Shown piece by piece: positions 1-10,031 of a stretch of DNA of 29,752 nucleotides. The DNA is from Nemertoderma westbladi (lineage: Eukaryota; Xenacoelomorpha; Nemertodermatida; Nemertodermatidae): the NCBI GenBank assembly GCA_032718475.1, contig JAUCBJ010001328.1:1-29752 (forward strand). The letters run 5' to 3'. The notes below the pieces were generated by a model. That model made no database searches. It had not been told where the DNA came from and was given only the letters and a program-made list of their open reading frames with translations. Each line of letters starts with the position of its first letter. Positions within the stretch are counted from its first letter, which is position 1. A program made the translations under genes and the position numbers.

Positions 1-205
1 GGTTTGGTTAAACAATCTTACAATACCGCGGTCGGTTTGGTTAAACAATCTTACAATACCGCGGTCGGTTTGGTTAAACAATCTTACAATACCGCGGTCG
101 GTTTGGTTAAACAATCTTACAATACCGCGGTCGGTTTGGTTAAACAATCTTACAATACCGCGGTCGGTTTGGTTAAACAATCTTACAATACCGCGGTCGG
201 TCTGG
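1..205. repeat. 33-bp tandem repeat, six near-perfect units
   Basis: Six units of 33 bp begin at 1, 34, 67, 100, 133 and 166, followed by a degenerate start of a seventh at 199. Each unit contains GGTTAAAC and the palindrome CCGCGG. Because 33 is divisible by three, the + strand stays open and would encode an 11-residue repeat (GLVKQSYNTAV) up to a stop near 232. A second frame of the repeat is also open, so openness alone does not prove coding. The array reaches the window edge, so its full length is unknown. It is either a minisatellite or the end of a repetitive exon; I favour a minisatellite. Confidence 0.9.
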
Positions 206-341
206 TTATCATACAAACTTTTCATACAAATTAGAACAATGGAGAAAACTCAAGATGTGTTCTAGAAGTTTATTATTTCTAAGTTATTGATTACTTTACA
301 GCGTTAGGAGGATACCATCAGAGCGCCGATAAGTTGATATA

Positions 342-1166
342 TCGATGGTGTTTTATCATAACCACTTAACACTCAAAAACCTAATTGTTCAGGGGAGCAC
401 TTTTCTACATTCTAATTCCCCTATGGTACCTAAGAGATAATATTTGGTTCATAATGTAGATAATAAATCTTTCATGCGGTAAAACACCACAATTAGGATT
501 TTTTGTGACATTTAACCAATTTATCGATGTTTTTTTAGGATTTGAGTGGTTATGCAAAATTTTTTCACTTAAATTGTGATTTTTTATAACGACATATCTA
601 TTAATATGTTAGGCATACGAACAAAACAATCAGTGAAATCTGGCGAGACAGTCTTTTCATGAACTGCTAACTATCTGTCCTCCTATCTATCACTTTCGGC
701 TCCATAAAACCTGGACTCCATGACCAATACAATGCATTGTTTGAACAAACCAATTACCGGTATTCAATTAAATGTCAATTAAAAATGTAAAATATTTATT
801 TATCTGAAATCTGAAAAATCAGCCATGTAAAGAAGTTCTTGTAGTAGTTACAATTCGAATTTCCCGCCCATTGATAGTATATTGAGTCTGTGAGGGACGA
901 ATTTCATTCACCATCTCCTTATCTGTAATGATGGGCTATGGGTTTAAGTGGTTATGAAAAAAAAAGCCGTTTCCCTTGACTTAATGTAAAATTGGCATTT
1001 GAGTGGTTATGCAATTTTCTGAAATGCGCTGTAACTCAAGCACACGCAACAACTCTAGGCTCTAATACTTTAATAGAAGATTCGTAGAAGTCTAAATATG
1101 TCAAAAAACACAAAAACTCTATATTGACAAAAATGACATTTGAGTCGTTATGATAAAACACCATCG
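342..1166. mobile_element. Candidate non-autonomous element with ~25-bp terminal inverted repeats
   Basis: The 25 bases at 342-366 and those at 1142-1166 are reverse complements with one mismatch (core TTATGATAAAACACCATCGA at the right end). Inside, the motif TTTGAGTGGTTATGCAA or a close variant recurs at 541, 943 and 998, echoing the outer arms. No protein of any length is encoded. The pattern suggests a MITE-like or fold-back element. No clear target-site duplication is visible, so the exact ends are uncertain. The rest of 206-1250 is AT-rich and I see no gene in it. Confidence 0.45.
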
Positions 1167-1250
1167 AAATAATAATATGTTTTAGTAAAGAGATACAAAC
1201 CGGTAATAGTTAGTTAGTTAAACCTAAAAGTATAAGTAGAGCTGATTGAG

Positions 1251-3749
1251 TTAGAATTTAATATAAACCAAACAGTTACGGACAGTTTCGTAAACAAATA
1301 ATCCTTTATAGGTTCCAGCAGCCAACCCACCGAATCCATCTACCGGCACCGCACCCAATAGGGATACTTTCCTTCCATCTACAACCCAGCGATAAACACC
1401 GACATATTGTTTATCATCTTCTTCTAAAGGAACTAAGAAATAATACGATCCGCCTTGGCGCAGCCACTCCACTCCCCCGATAGGGACGGATTTACCGCAA
1501 TCTAGAACGGATAGCGTTCCATTCAATACGAGGGTAACGTTGGGGTTGGAGCCGCGAACGTTATAGTGGCAGACGGATATCTTCCGTTCATTGGGTTGGA
1601 ATAGAACGGCGGTTAATGTGTTGTAGAGGTACCAACCGGTACCAATAAGTCTCCCGGGTTGATCGACACGGGAAATCCAACTAATCGAACAATCGTTTGT
1701 GTCAAATCGAATTATGTAATTATATTCAGTAATTACATGAACATAACAATCCCAATACCGTGACAACCCAGTTATAGACCCTAGAGGTCTACCGAGGTGT
1801 CTCTCGTTACCCAGACAACGATGTCGGACTTTCCCTCCAACCGCCTTTGTATCTATAAAAAACAGACAAACATCCGTCGCGGCGATCCAGATTGTATCGC
1901 TGCGACCCTCCAAGAATAGAATCGGTTTCTTTACGGCGTTGCAGTCGCTTTTTACCCCAACTGGTTCTCCACGTGGAGATAAAGAATCGTCGGCGTTGAC
2001 GTTATAGAAACAGATCCTGTTGGTTACGGAGTCGGTTATCCCCAGGATCCCGTCGCCACCACCAATCGGGCCGACTTTACCGATTCCCATTCTCCGACAA
2101 TCGATCTGACAAGTTTCCTTTATAGTCGGACGTTTTAGTAAAACTTTCTCGTATTGGAGGAGATTAAATCGCCTCTCCATTTCAACCCCCACTGGATCCC
2201 CCACCTTCTTCAGTTTCCCTGAATCCTCCACTTTCTCTACGTCCACTGGATCCCCCGCCTTCGCCAGACCCACTGGATCCCCCGCCTTCACCATACCCAC
2301 TGGATCCTCTACCTCCACTGGATCACCCACCTTTACCAGACCCACTGGATCCCCCGCCTTCAACAGACCCACCGGATCCCCCGCCTTCACAAGACCCACT
2401 GGATCCCCCGCCTTCACCAGACCTACTGGATCATCTACCTCCACTGGATCACCCACCTTCACCAGACCCACTGGATCCCCCGCCTTCACCAGACCCACTG
2501 GATCCCCCGCCTTCACCAGACCCACGGGATCCTCTACCTCCACTGGATCACCCACCTTCACCAGACCCAGTGGATCCCTCGCCTTCACCAGACCCACTGG
2601 ATCCCTCGCCTTCACCAGACCACCTGGATCCTCTTCCTTCTCCACCTCCACTGGATCCCCCACCTTCTCTCCTAAATCCCCTTCATTTACGACACAAACA
2701 CGACCGATAAACCCTCCCAACCCCTTTGGTAACTCGACTGGAACGAAACGTATTTCCGGCACCGCAACAAGTTCAACCTCAGAGATCCGCTGCTCGATTT
2801 CTTTGTATTTCTTTAGGATCTTCTTGGCTTCCGGTATTTCTTTGATCACCTCGGAATTCTTTATCTTCTTATAATATTCGTTCTCTTCGGGAATTCCAAT
2901 ATAAGCGAGATTTTCTTTTGCTGCGGATATTTTACCCGCCGTTTCGGTTTTTAGATCCCCAATCTCCTTCATCATCGCATCTTCAGCCGCCTTTAATTCG
3001 TTGTATAAACATTGGAAGTGTTTGCGGACGTCGTCGGTGGAAACTTTAGTGACATCGTCTAAATCCTCCAGAATTCCTTCCAACACTGTTAGTTTATTCT
3101 CCAATCGCGACCTCAACTTCCACGGACCGTCTACTAAGTTTCCTCGGATTGTTTGACAGACTTCGTTTGATCTTGAAATTTCGTGATCTTTAGAAACACC
3201 GTCAACTGAATGGCATTGACGGCATACCAGAGATTCGCATTTCTCGCAATAATGACGTTTGTTTAGACCGTGGATTCCACACAGATCCGGATCCGGTTCT
3301 TTAGATCCACCAACTGCTCCTTGTTTTTCCAGGTCGATGTCGTCAAAGCTGCATCCCGCCTGTCCACCCGCTGCTGCCGAATCAGTTTGGTTAACATCAC
3401 CACAGACATGGAAGAGTTCACATGGTCGGCACAATTCTGTCCCGCAATCTTTACAGGGATTCGTTCCTATATTTTTTCGACATCCCTCACAAGGCTTTTC
3501 TTTACGAATCAAATCGATCATAGCGGTGACGATATGACTGACGGCCGGCAACGATTCGAGTTTCTTCACCTCGGTGGGATTCCTACACCGCGGACATTCT
3601 ATCGATAGTCCATCACCGAGTTGTTTAGAAACTTTAGCGATACATTTGAAGCAAAACGAGTGAGAACACTTCAACACTCGCGGCTTCTCCAATAATCGTA
3701 GACAAATAGAACATTCCAACTCTCGTTCCAGTAATTGTTCTTGTTCCAT
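1251..3749 (-). CDS. TRIM-like RING/B-box/coiled-coil protein with a repeat block and a propeller-like C-terminus
   Basis: This is one uninterrupted 832-residue frame from an ATG at 3749. A textbook C3HC4 RING uses C13, C16, C28, H30, C33, C36, C52 and C55, indicating likely E3 ubiquitin ligase activity. A first B-box-like zinc site uses C87, C90, C99, C102, C107, C110, H114 and C116. A B-box 2 follows with C157, H160, C168, C171, C176, C179, H180 and H189. Residues about 212-325 are charged and heptad-like (coiled coil). Residues about 365-526 are short DPVGLVKAG-type repeats. The last 300 residues (for example GGGDGILGITDSVTNRICFY near 563) look like a beta-propeller, possibly NHL-related. 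Order and spacing match the TRIM/RBCC family; the repeat insert is unusual. The lack of introns fits a lineage-expanded or retro-copied TRIM. Domain calls for the RING and B-box are firm; the propeller is inferred. Confidence 0.9.
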   Translation of the reverse strand: MEQEQLLERELECSICLRLLEKPRVLKCSHSFCFKCIAKVSKQLGDGLSIECPRCRNPTEVKKLESLPAVSHIVTAMIDLIRKEKPCEGCRKNIGTNPCKDCGTELCRPCELFHVCGDVNQTDSAAAGGQAGCSFDDIDLEKQGAVGGSKEPDPDLCGIHGLNKRHYCEKCESLVCRQCHSVDGVSKDHEISRSNEVCQTIRGNLVDGPWKLRSRLENKLTVLEGILEDLDDVTKVSTDDVRKHFQCLYNELKAAEDAMMKEIGDLKTETAGKISAAKENLAYIGIPEENEYYKKIKNSEVIKEIPEAKKILKKYKEIEQRISEVELVAVPEIRFVPVELPKGLGGFIGRVCVVNEGDLGEKVGDPVEVEKEEDPGGLVKARDPVGLVKARDPLGLVKVGDPVEVEDPVGLVKAGDPVGLVKAGDPVGLVKVGDPVEVDDPVGLVKAGDPVGLVKAGDPVGLLKAGDPVGLVKVGDPVEVEDPVGMVKAGDPVGLAKAGDPVDVEKVEDSGKLKKVGDPVGVEMERRFNLLQYEKVLLKRPTIKETCQIDCRRMGIGKVGPIGGGDGILGITDSVTNRICFYNVNADDSLSPRGEPVGVKSDCNAVKKPILFLEGRSDTIWIAATDVCLFFIDTKAVGGKVRHRCLGNERHLGRPLGSITGLSRYWDCYVHVITEYNYIIRFDTNDCSISWISRVDQPGRLIGTGWYLYNTLTAVLFQPNERKISVCHYNVRGSNPNVTLVLNGTLSVLDCGKSVPIGGVEWLRQGGSYYFLVPLEEDDKQYVGVYRWVVDGRKVSLLGAVPVDGFGGLAAGTYKGLFVYETVRNCLVYIKF
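2172..2657 (-). repeat. In-frame 27-bp coding minisatellite inside the TRIM-like gene
   Basis: The nucleotide unit is 27 bp, rich in GGATCC and ACCAGACCCACT on the + strand, giving nine residues per unit (GDPVGLVKA and variants). Shorter six-residue units (DPVEVE or DPVEVD) occur at intervals, making a higher-order pattern of about three long units then one short unit. It covers residues about 365-526. All length changes keep frame, as expected under selection for an open protein. It probably forms an extended linker between the coiled coil and the C-terminal domain. Confidence 0.9.
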
Positions 3750-4670
3750 TATCAGACTGTCAGATAGTACAATTACAGAATTAGGCCTACTACAGTACTA
3801 CTGTACTGATCAGCTCACTGAATGTGGAATAACTGTTGTGTTTTACTGTACATCAATTTCAATTTCAATCTGGGAAGGCCCGGCCCTTTATTTAATCTCA
3901 CAGCAGACAATATTATGATGACAATACCATATTATACTTACAATTATCACAATTCAGCAATTAACAATACAATTTCTTTCATCAATACACAAAATACAGA
4001 TATTATTACAACAGGATAAGTTTGAATGATATAAATTGAATTGCACCAACGGATTGCACTGTGATTAACACTGAGATTAACTGTGATTGCAGTTATAATA
4101 AATTTATTTATCCAAATTTAAAATGCGTTAAATTATTATTACTGTAGGATAAATCAGCTGGTTTTCTGACAAATTTTGCAATACATTGGGGCAGTCTGCA
4201 TGTACCATGTGTACCGGTACTGTCAGGCTGTACTCAATCCCTGAATCGAGAACCCAGTCAATACTGCAATACTGGTCAGCCGGTACCATACACTGCAGAC
4301 ATGCCATATCATGTAATCTAATTAAAGCAACCGGCAACCCTTGCGGTGATTATAGTTTAGGCCTAATTCAGTAATTAGCCCAGTACCGGTGACCGGCACC
4401 GGTAATAATAATATAATAGTTTAGATAGTTACCGCTAATCATTCAGTTATTGGCACGGTACACCGTATTGCTGTACTGCCGTTGTAGTGCGCACCGTAGG
4501 TACCACCCTACTACCGGTACCGGCTGACCGGTGGCAACCAGCACTTCAGCACTTGCAGACTTGCACAGCAACAGCACTACTGGCGATATACAGGTTGGAA
4601 TTTATGTAGAGTTTGCTGAACAGTACAGATATAAAATAGTTATCTAAATTATATATATTGCTATTGACAA
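3750..4670. other. Intergenic AT-rich DNA with scattered ACCGGT and TAGGCCTA motifs
   Basis: No convincing gene is visible. The stretch carries TAGGCCTA at 3782 and 4358 and TACCGGTA at 4212 and 4512, plus several other ACCGGT/CCGGTACC clusters between 4380 and 4535. Short open frames here have no recognisable domains. The TRIM-like gene's promoter should lie at the left end of this stretch, but I see no clear TATA or initiator element. Confidence 0.5.
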
Positions 4671-4779
4671 GTATTGAAATATATACCGTTATTCGTGTTA
4701 TCAGTATTTGCAACATCTGACATTGAAGAGGTGAGAGAAGATGAATACCGGCACTCAACAAAACCAACGCTTATCACAG

Positions 4780-5272
4780 GTCGGTATGGTTACGGTACCT
4801 CGAAACCGGCGCGACTGTCCACTCGAATACAACTTCAAAACACAAATGCCAACAATAAACTGAAAGCGAATCGAACGTCTTCAGAAGAATCTGTCATTGG
4901 GACGAAGAAAAGGAAGCCGAAACCACGGGAATGGACCACAGCTAAGATTGAATGCTCCCATTGTCAGAGTTCCTGGACCGAAATTGAAACACCAATTGCC
5001 GATGGGCTTGATCTCTCAAACCAAAACTTCCTCTGCGGGGTTTGCGCGGCAGTAAAGATTGAAAGTCTGGAAGCTGGCATCCCTAGGTATTATTATTATA
5101 AAGAGCGTCAGCCTGCGTTTAATAAATATATTTTAATACAAAACAGGTCGAACGCAAAGAGGATTATAATGAAGACGAGTACTGCATTGATTATATTCCT
5201 ATAAACCACCTGGCTTTGCATATTGAACGTGCGTTTGGAAATAAGTTCGTGCTACCCTTCCGTGGGTGGTAG
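4780..5272 (+). CDS. Possible two-exon coding fragment with a paired CxxC zinc-binding motif
   Basis: A frame that is open from 4674 contains a plausible exon from 4780 (after acceptor ATCACAG) to 5051 (before donor GTAAAG). It encodes a basic stretch followed by CSHC, about 25 residues, then CGVC, a paired-CxxC zinc-ribbon or PHD-like pattern. A second plausible exon begins at 5147 after acceptor AAAACAG. In the matching phase 0 it reads an acidic, coding-like peptide (VERKEDYNEDEYC and onward) to a TAG at 5270-5272. The intron would be 95 bp (5052-5146). The family is not recognised. It could be a host gene end or a fragment of a transposon protein. Intron borders are my inference; the unspliced frame reads on to 5204 instead. 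Confidence 0.35.
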
Positions 5273-5290
5273 ATGTCGCGGTTATGTATT

Positions 5291-5319
5291 GGTGGGTGGG
5301 GGGAGGGGGGGGGGGGGGG
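5291..5319 (+). repeat. G-rich tract with a run of 15 G, possible quadruplex
   Basis: The + strand has GGTGGGTGGGGGGA followed by an uninterrupted G15 at 5305-5319. This is enough G-tracts for an intramolecular quadruplex and is likely to be length-variable and hard to sequence. It lies between the fragment ending at 5272 and the truncated end of LINE A. Confidence 0.8.
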
Positions 5320-5479
5320 TGTGCAGATTAAAAGGGGTGAACACGTACTGTCCCCCTTTCTTTGATTAATTGGTGGTGTGGGTTAATATCTCATAACCTG
5401 ATTTTGTGATACAGTCGCACAATTTTAATTTGTATCTCATAACTGGGCCTCGTGCTGCGCGAAGGCCCCACGAACGTGT

Positions 5480-7275
5480 TTCCTGTATTTGTTCCGTAAC
5501 TGTAGTCGTTATATGTTTTCGGAATCCGTGTTGTGCAGGGGAAAGTAAATCGAACTTGTTTAGATATGCCAGTAGTTGAGAGTTGATAACACGTTCGTAT
5601 ATTTTAGTGAAAAGCGGTAATATCGAAATGGGACGGTAATTATTTTTATCCGTGGGATCGCCAGTTTTAAAAACTGGGATTATTTTTGCAATTTTAAGTA
5701 AATCTGGAAAAAAACCATTTATGACGGATAATTTAATTAAATGAGTTAAGTGGGGGGCTATTGTATGAGCTGCTAATTTCACCAGGTAGACCGGAAATTC
5801 ATCATATGTTGAAACGTGGTTGTCTATATCAAGTAAAAAATAGAGAATTTCGGTCTCACATGGTTCTATTAAACAAAACGATTTGTAATTACAATTTTTT
5901 ATAAGCGTGTTGGATTTCTATTAGTTTTCGGAATTTGCTCAGCTAATTGGGGTCCAATGGTAGAGAAATGTTTGTTTAGTATATTTGCAATGGATCTACT
6001 GTCAGTGGTTACGTTTCCAGGTGAGCCGGTATTAATTTTAACAGGGGCAGATAGTTTTTTTGATCTATGTAAAGCTAAATTTATTGTTTGCCATGTTTTT
6101 TTACTGTTGTTTTTATGTTTATCGAATTCCAGCTCATAATATTTTTTTTCCGCAATACGAAGGGTTTTTGTTAATTGATTCCTATATGATTTGTACTCTG
6201 ATAGTTTTGAGTCCGTAGGTTTTGACATTAGAGATGCATATAGTTTATTTTTTTTTATTACACATTTCACTAGACTATGCGTCATCCATGGTTTTTTTGG
6301 AATATATTTTTGTTTTGTTTCCTTTTTTGGCAAATGTTTTGAGCACAATGAGTCAAAATCTTTATAAAAATTAGTAAATTTTTCTTTGTTTGGTATTGAG
6401 TCCATTTTATACGACCAATTGTTGGGATTTTGTAAATCAGAGATAAACCTTTCTTTGTTTAATTTACTGTAATCATAAGTTAGTCGTTTTGTTTCAGTTG
6501 ATGTCAAATAGCAATCGAAGTCATTAAATACAATAAAAGTTGCCAAGTGATCCGTGGTTCCCATTTCTGATAGAAATACTCCGGCTGAAACGAATTTGTC
6601 AGTAATGTTAGTACAAATGTGGTCGATCAAAGTTTTAGAGTACAGAGTAATTCTAGTCGGCTGTTTTATAACCTGTTGGAAGCCGTAAGTGTTTAGTGTA
6701 TTGTAGTAGTTGTTTGTGGTGCTGTTCAGTTTCATAGTATTAATGTTTGTATCACCTGTAATTACAGTGTTTAGTTTAAGGTCCGTAATTTCATTAAGGA
6801 GTCTGTTGAGTTCATCGTTAGATTTAGATTCCGTGCAAGTATCCGGTCTGTATATAGTTCCTACTAGTAATGGTTTTCGGTTTGTAGTGTTAGCTCCGCC
6901 TGGTTTCAGTAGAACCCAAGATGATTCACAACCATCCAGTTTAAAGTCCTGTACTGTATATTGTAGACCCTATTTGAAATATATAGCGGTTCCTCCCCTG
7001 TCTAGTCTACCGTATTTTCTGTTGTTTACTAGTGGACCGATGTAGCCGTCTAGTTTGACCATGGTGAGGTCTGTTTCGTCGGTGAGAAAAGTTTCAGTGA
7101 ATGTTAATATGTCAAACTGATTGTTCATTAGGTCCAAGTGATTTGTAGTGTCTTGTAAGTTTTTTCGAAGACTTCTGCAGTTTAAATGAAATACAGATAA
7201 AGACTTTTTACCATTTTCCGGCTGTTCGAGAAGAGTATTGTACGAATCATGATCAAAGTAGTCGGAGCTATTAAT
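5480..7275 (-). pseudogene. LINE A ORF2: APE endonuclease plus partial reverse transcriptase, broken
   Basis: The minus-strand frame shows the endonuclease landmarks SVFHLNCRSLRKN (about 7200-7160), TETFLT (about 7096-7081), VGTIYRP (about 6861-6841) and GDTNIN (about 6753-6736, usually GDFNIN). Next come TLIDHI and TTDHL, typical of the C-terminal endonuclease. A basic linker follows, then RT motifs KIIPVFKTGD and NYRPISILPLFTKIYERVI, ending at GFRK near 5512. Two lesions are clear: an in-frame TAG at 6970-6972, and a one-base frameshift in the T-run at about 5895-5902, after which the frame resumes in register. The product is not functional. Confidence 0.8.
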
Positions 7276-7430
7276 AGTGGACTCTGGATTTCGAACAATG
7301 CGGATTTGATTTCCTCCCGTAGGTCAGCCTGGGAGGCTTTTAGGTCGGCCAGGTCAGCAGGTTGTCTAGGATTTGTTGCCCCACGCTACCCCATGTCTGA
7401 GTAGGCGGCATGTTGCTGTGTTGCGTTCTG
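7270..7430 (-). pseudogene. Possible ORF1 remnant of LINE A
   Basis: Upstream of the endonuclease and in a different frame, the minus strand encodes MPPTQTWGSVGQQILDNL from about 7411. After a shift it reads ADLADLKASQADLREEIKSA (about 7360-7300), a charged heptad-like stretch of the kind seen in LINE ORF1 coiled coils. It overlaps the start of the endonuclease frame. The identification rests only on position and composition. Confidence 0.35.
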
Positions 7431-7696
7431 CCGTCAGCCGTTAGGCAGTGCAGCAGAGGTAAATACAGTTTGTAGGCTGGGGCCTGGTGGGCTGGGCAGA
7501 ATGTTGATCCGATACTTCAGTTCAGTTTCAGTACTTCAGTTCCTGGCCTAATCCCTGTGCCCTGTCTGCTGCTACCGGTAGTACATGCTTATTGCAGATT
7601 TGGTTTCGAGTTTAAGTAATTAATCCTCTCCATCATACCTGCCTGCATACTGTGGGGTGGCCTACTTCTGTACTTGCAGAACTTTAATACTGTAAT

Positions 7697-8230
7697 ATAA
7701 TAACACAATTCCATGCAGATACTGTAATATCCACGAAGTAAGAAAAATGGTTATACATATACGTAGGTATATAACCATCCACAGGTTAGTTATAACACAA
7801 TTACACCCACATAATAGCCACGAAGCTGGCCTATGCTGCTATGTGAAGAATACCAGACTTTCTGCCGTGATATTTCACTTTGCAGTTACCCCCCATGTGA
7901 AGAATACCAGGTTTTCACCAAAAACACAGGTTACAGAAGGGTTGAATATAACCAAAACAATAAACGAATTAGTATATGTACAGGTTATAAGACAGAAATA
8001 AACGCTATAAAACACTTAAATGTCAAAGATAAATTATAAAAAATAAACAATCTTCACAAATAAAATTCCAATAAAAAGTCGATCGAAAAGTGAAATACTG
8101 GTATTCTTCACATATGGGCGCTATAAAACACTTAATAAAGATAAATTTAAAAACTTCTCATGGGCATTCTTCACATGGGCGACGAAGCTAATTAGCTTGG
8201 TTAATTACCTGCGTGGAATTGTGTTATTAT
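7697..8230. mobile_element. Candidate MITE with 22-bp terminal inverted repeats
   Basis: The bases at 7697-7718 (ATAATAACACAATTCCATGC and on) and at 8209-8230 are reverse complements with one mismatch in 22. The flanks are also similar, with ACTGTA outside each arm. Inside, TGTGAAGAATACCAG occurs directly at 7842 and 7896 and in reverse complement at 8098 and, shortened, at 8164. CGCTATAAAACACTTAA occurs near 8002 and 8117. No transposase is present, which is consistent with a short non-autonomous DNA element. The target duplication is not resolved. Confidence 0.55.
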
Positions 8231-8506
8231 ACTGTTTGTATTAAAGTCTCTTTCTTAGCGAAAGTAGTTGATTCAATATCCAATATTTATTGGTTTATGT
8301 ACAGTAGTTAAGCGGCTCTCTAGTTACGTAATAAATATTCGAGAACACTAAATTATTTAACATTGAGTAAGGCAGCATCCGGAGTTTAAGAGTCCAGTAA
8401 TTAGAATTACAGTAACTATGGAAGCAATATAGTAAAATACAATACTATAGTTCAATTTATTTTGTATCACTATATCGCTCAATATTTTATTAACCCTTTT
8501 AGTACT

Positions 8507-8561
8507 ATGTCCCACCTGTTGTACCATAACCACCTGCGCTATGTCCCAACTGTTGTACCAT
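8507..8561 (+). repeat. Subterminal direct repeats of the piggyBac element
   Basis: A 21-bp motif, ATGTCCCACCTGTTGTACCA plus T, occurs at 8507-8527 and again at 8541-8561 with one difference. It sits just inside the left terminal inverted repeat. piggyBac ends carry internal repeats needed for transposase binding, and these two copies are candidates for that role. Confidence 0.6.
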
Positions 8562-8699
8562 GGCATCTCACTTGATAAGCAGGCCATCCACCACCCAACA
8601 GCGCCTTAGAAAGTGTTCCAATTCACTATTCAGTGCCTTAGGACAATAATTTTTGAAATTTTTTTGCAGCCATTTGATTGGCTAATGGGTTTACCTTGC

Positions 8700-9580
8700 C
8701 TTCTATGGAGATTCAAATCTAGGCCTTTTACTTCCAACTTTGCTGCCTTTGTTGAGGCAGGGCGAATTGGTTGTAGGTAGATTGTTGACTACTATCCAAC
8801 TTGACAAAATCAAAGCTACATTTATTAAACGTCTGTTAGGTCTACATATTTCGACATCCACCACATTGGCACTAAAACTTGTAAATGAACCAACACTAGT
8901 AGAATCTATTATAGAAAAACATCCTAACATATTCGACAACGAAATCCAATCCCAATACAGACAGCACAGGCTCGAACGCATTAACAACTTTAACATAGAA
9001 CAATACATTCTCGGTCCTGCCTTCACTTCCAATACCTGGAAGCTTCCTGGTCAGAAAAACCGTCACATCACTACTAGAACTACAGCACACGGCTTTCACC
9101 ATAAATTGTGTCTTAACAACAAGCCATTCCACGAACTAACACCGGACTGCCAATGCAAATACTGCCACAACTCCTGTGCCTTTCGATATCACGTCCTTGA
9201 CTGCCCCAACGTCCCCTCGCTCTCTCAGCTTGCCTCATAGACCGCCCCACTCACACACTACATACACAATCCAAATTACTGTCACCCATCAAAAACGGTA
9301 CACAACCAAACACTGACACACACCAAAATTAACTGCTACACTCACACTCACAGCTACAACCTACATCAACTTACTACAGTAGGTTTATTAATTATATTGT
9401 TATATATTCCCGGTATGTATACTGTACTTACTGTTTCAATTACTGTGTCCCCGTTACGTACGTGTATTATTTCTGCATAGTGTATACTCCCGGTTACTGT
9501 TACTTACTGTTTAACTCTTACTGTTTCTTATGTTTAATTTACCCCGAGTGGGGGTGTATATTATAATTAAAAAAAAAAAA
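8700..9580 (+). pseudogene. 3' remnant of a non-LTR retrotransposon nested in the piggyBac element
   Basis: The open frame to 9240 encodes IKATFIKRLLGLHISTS, resembling the region just after the RT domain in non-LTR elements (usually FLKRVLGLNKSTSN-like). It ends with a cysteine/histidine cluster (CQCKYCHNSC, then HVLDC) that could be a terminal zinc knuckle. A non-coding stretch follows to a short A-run at about 9569-9580, which may be the poly(A) end. The 5' part is missing, so RT motifs cannot be checked. The assignment rests on short motif similarity, and the lineage is undetermined. Confidence 0.45.
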
Positions 9581-10031
9581 TTATACATTACGGGGTACCG
9601 TGCCCTAAACCCTGGAGTGGTTTGTTATCTCGTTTGTGATTGGATAACACATCATAATATTATCCTGTAGGTGACTAAAGCTACTACGTTCCATCCATCC
9701 ATTTGTTAGTAATTGTATATTCAGTCAGTCATTTGTGAATCAATTTACGGCACTGCTGCACTTATGTGTATGACGTATGCTGTTTTTTATTAGGCCTATA
9801 ATTATCATATAAATTTATAATAATTATTTATTACCGGTATAGGCCTATATCAATTAATTATTATTATTATTATTACCGGTACGTAGTGCGTAGTGAATTA
9901 GAATTACGGTAGAATTTATTCTCATAATATATACTGTAATAGGCCTAGTGAAATTAAGTGTAGCCTATTACCGGCAGCCTACTTGTGCCATTTGGAATAT
10001 ACTGATATATACTATTTATTATATTATATAA
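9581..10031. other. AT-rich spacer inside the piggyBac element
   Basis: No coding potential is seen. There is a short TTA microsatellite near 9858-9874. TAGGCCTA lies at 9791, 9840 and 9940, and TACCGGTA at 9832 and 9874, the densest cluster of these motifs in the window. Confidence 0.5.

Larger units (their letters stand above)
5440..7430 (-). mobile_element. LINE A: decayed CR1/L2-like non-LTR retrotransposon, 3'-truncated
   Basis: Reading the minus strand from 7430 down, one finds a short ORF1-like remnant, an APE endonuclease, a linker, and the first third of a reverse transcriptase that stops near 5490. The palm with its catalytic aspartates is missing, so the element is truncated at its 3' side. 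The tail at 5366-5480 is unrelated to RT and contains a repeated TATCTCATAAC (near 5387 and 5433). The motif wording matches CR1/L2/Daphne-type elements rather than the RTE-like family elsewhere in the window. Confidence 0.8.

Noticed and set aside
8703-9132. Minus-strand open frames opposite 8740-9240
   Set aside because: They are shadows of the plus-strand retrotransposon C-terminal frame, which has the cysteine/histidine cluster and sequence character expected of such elements.
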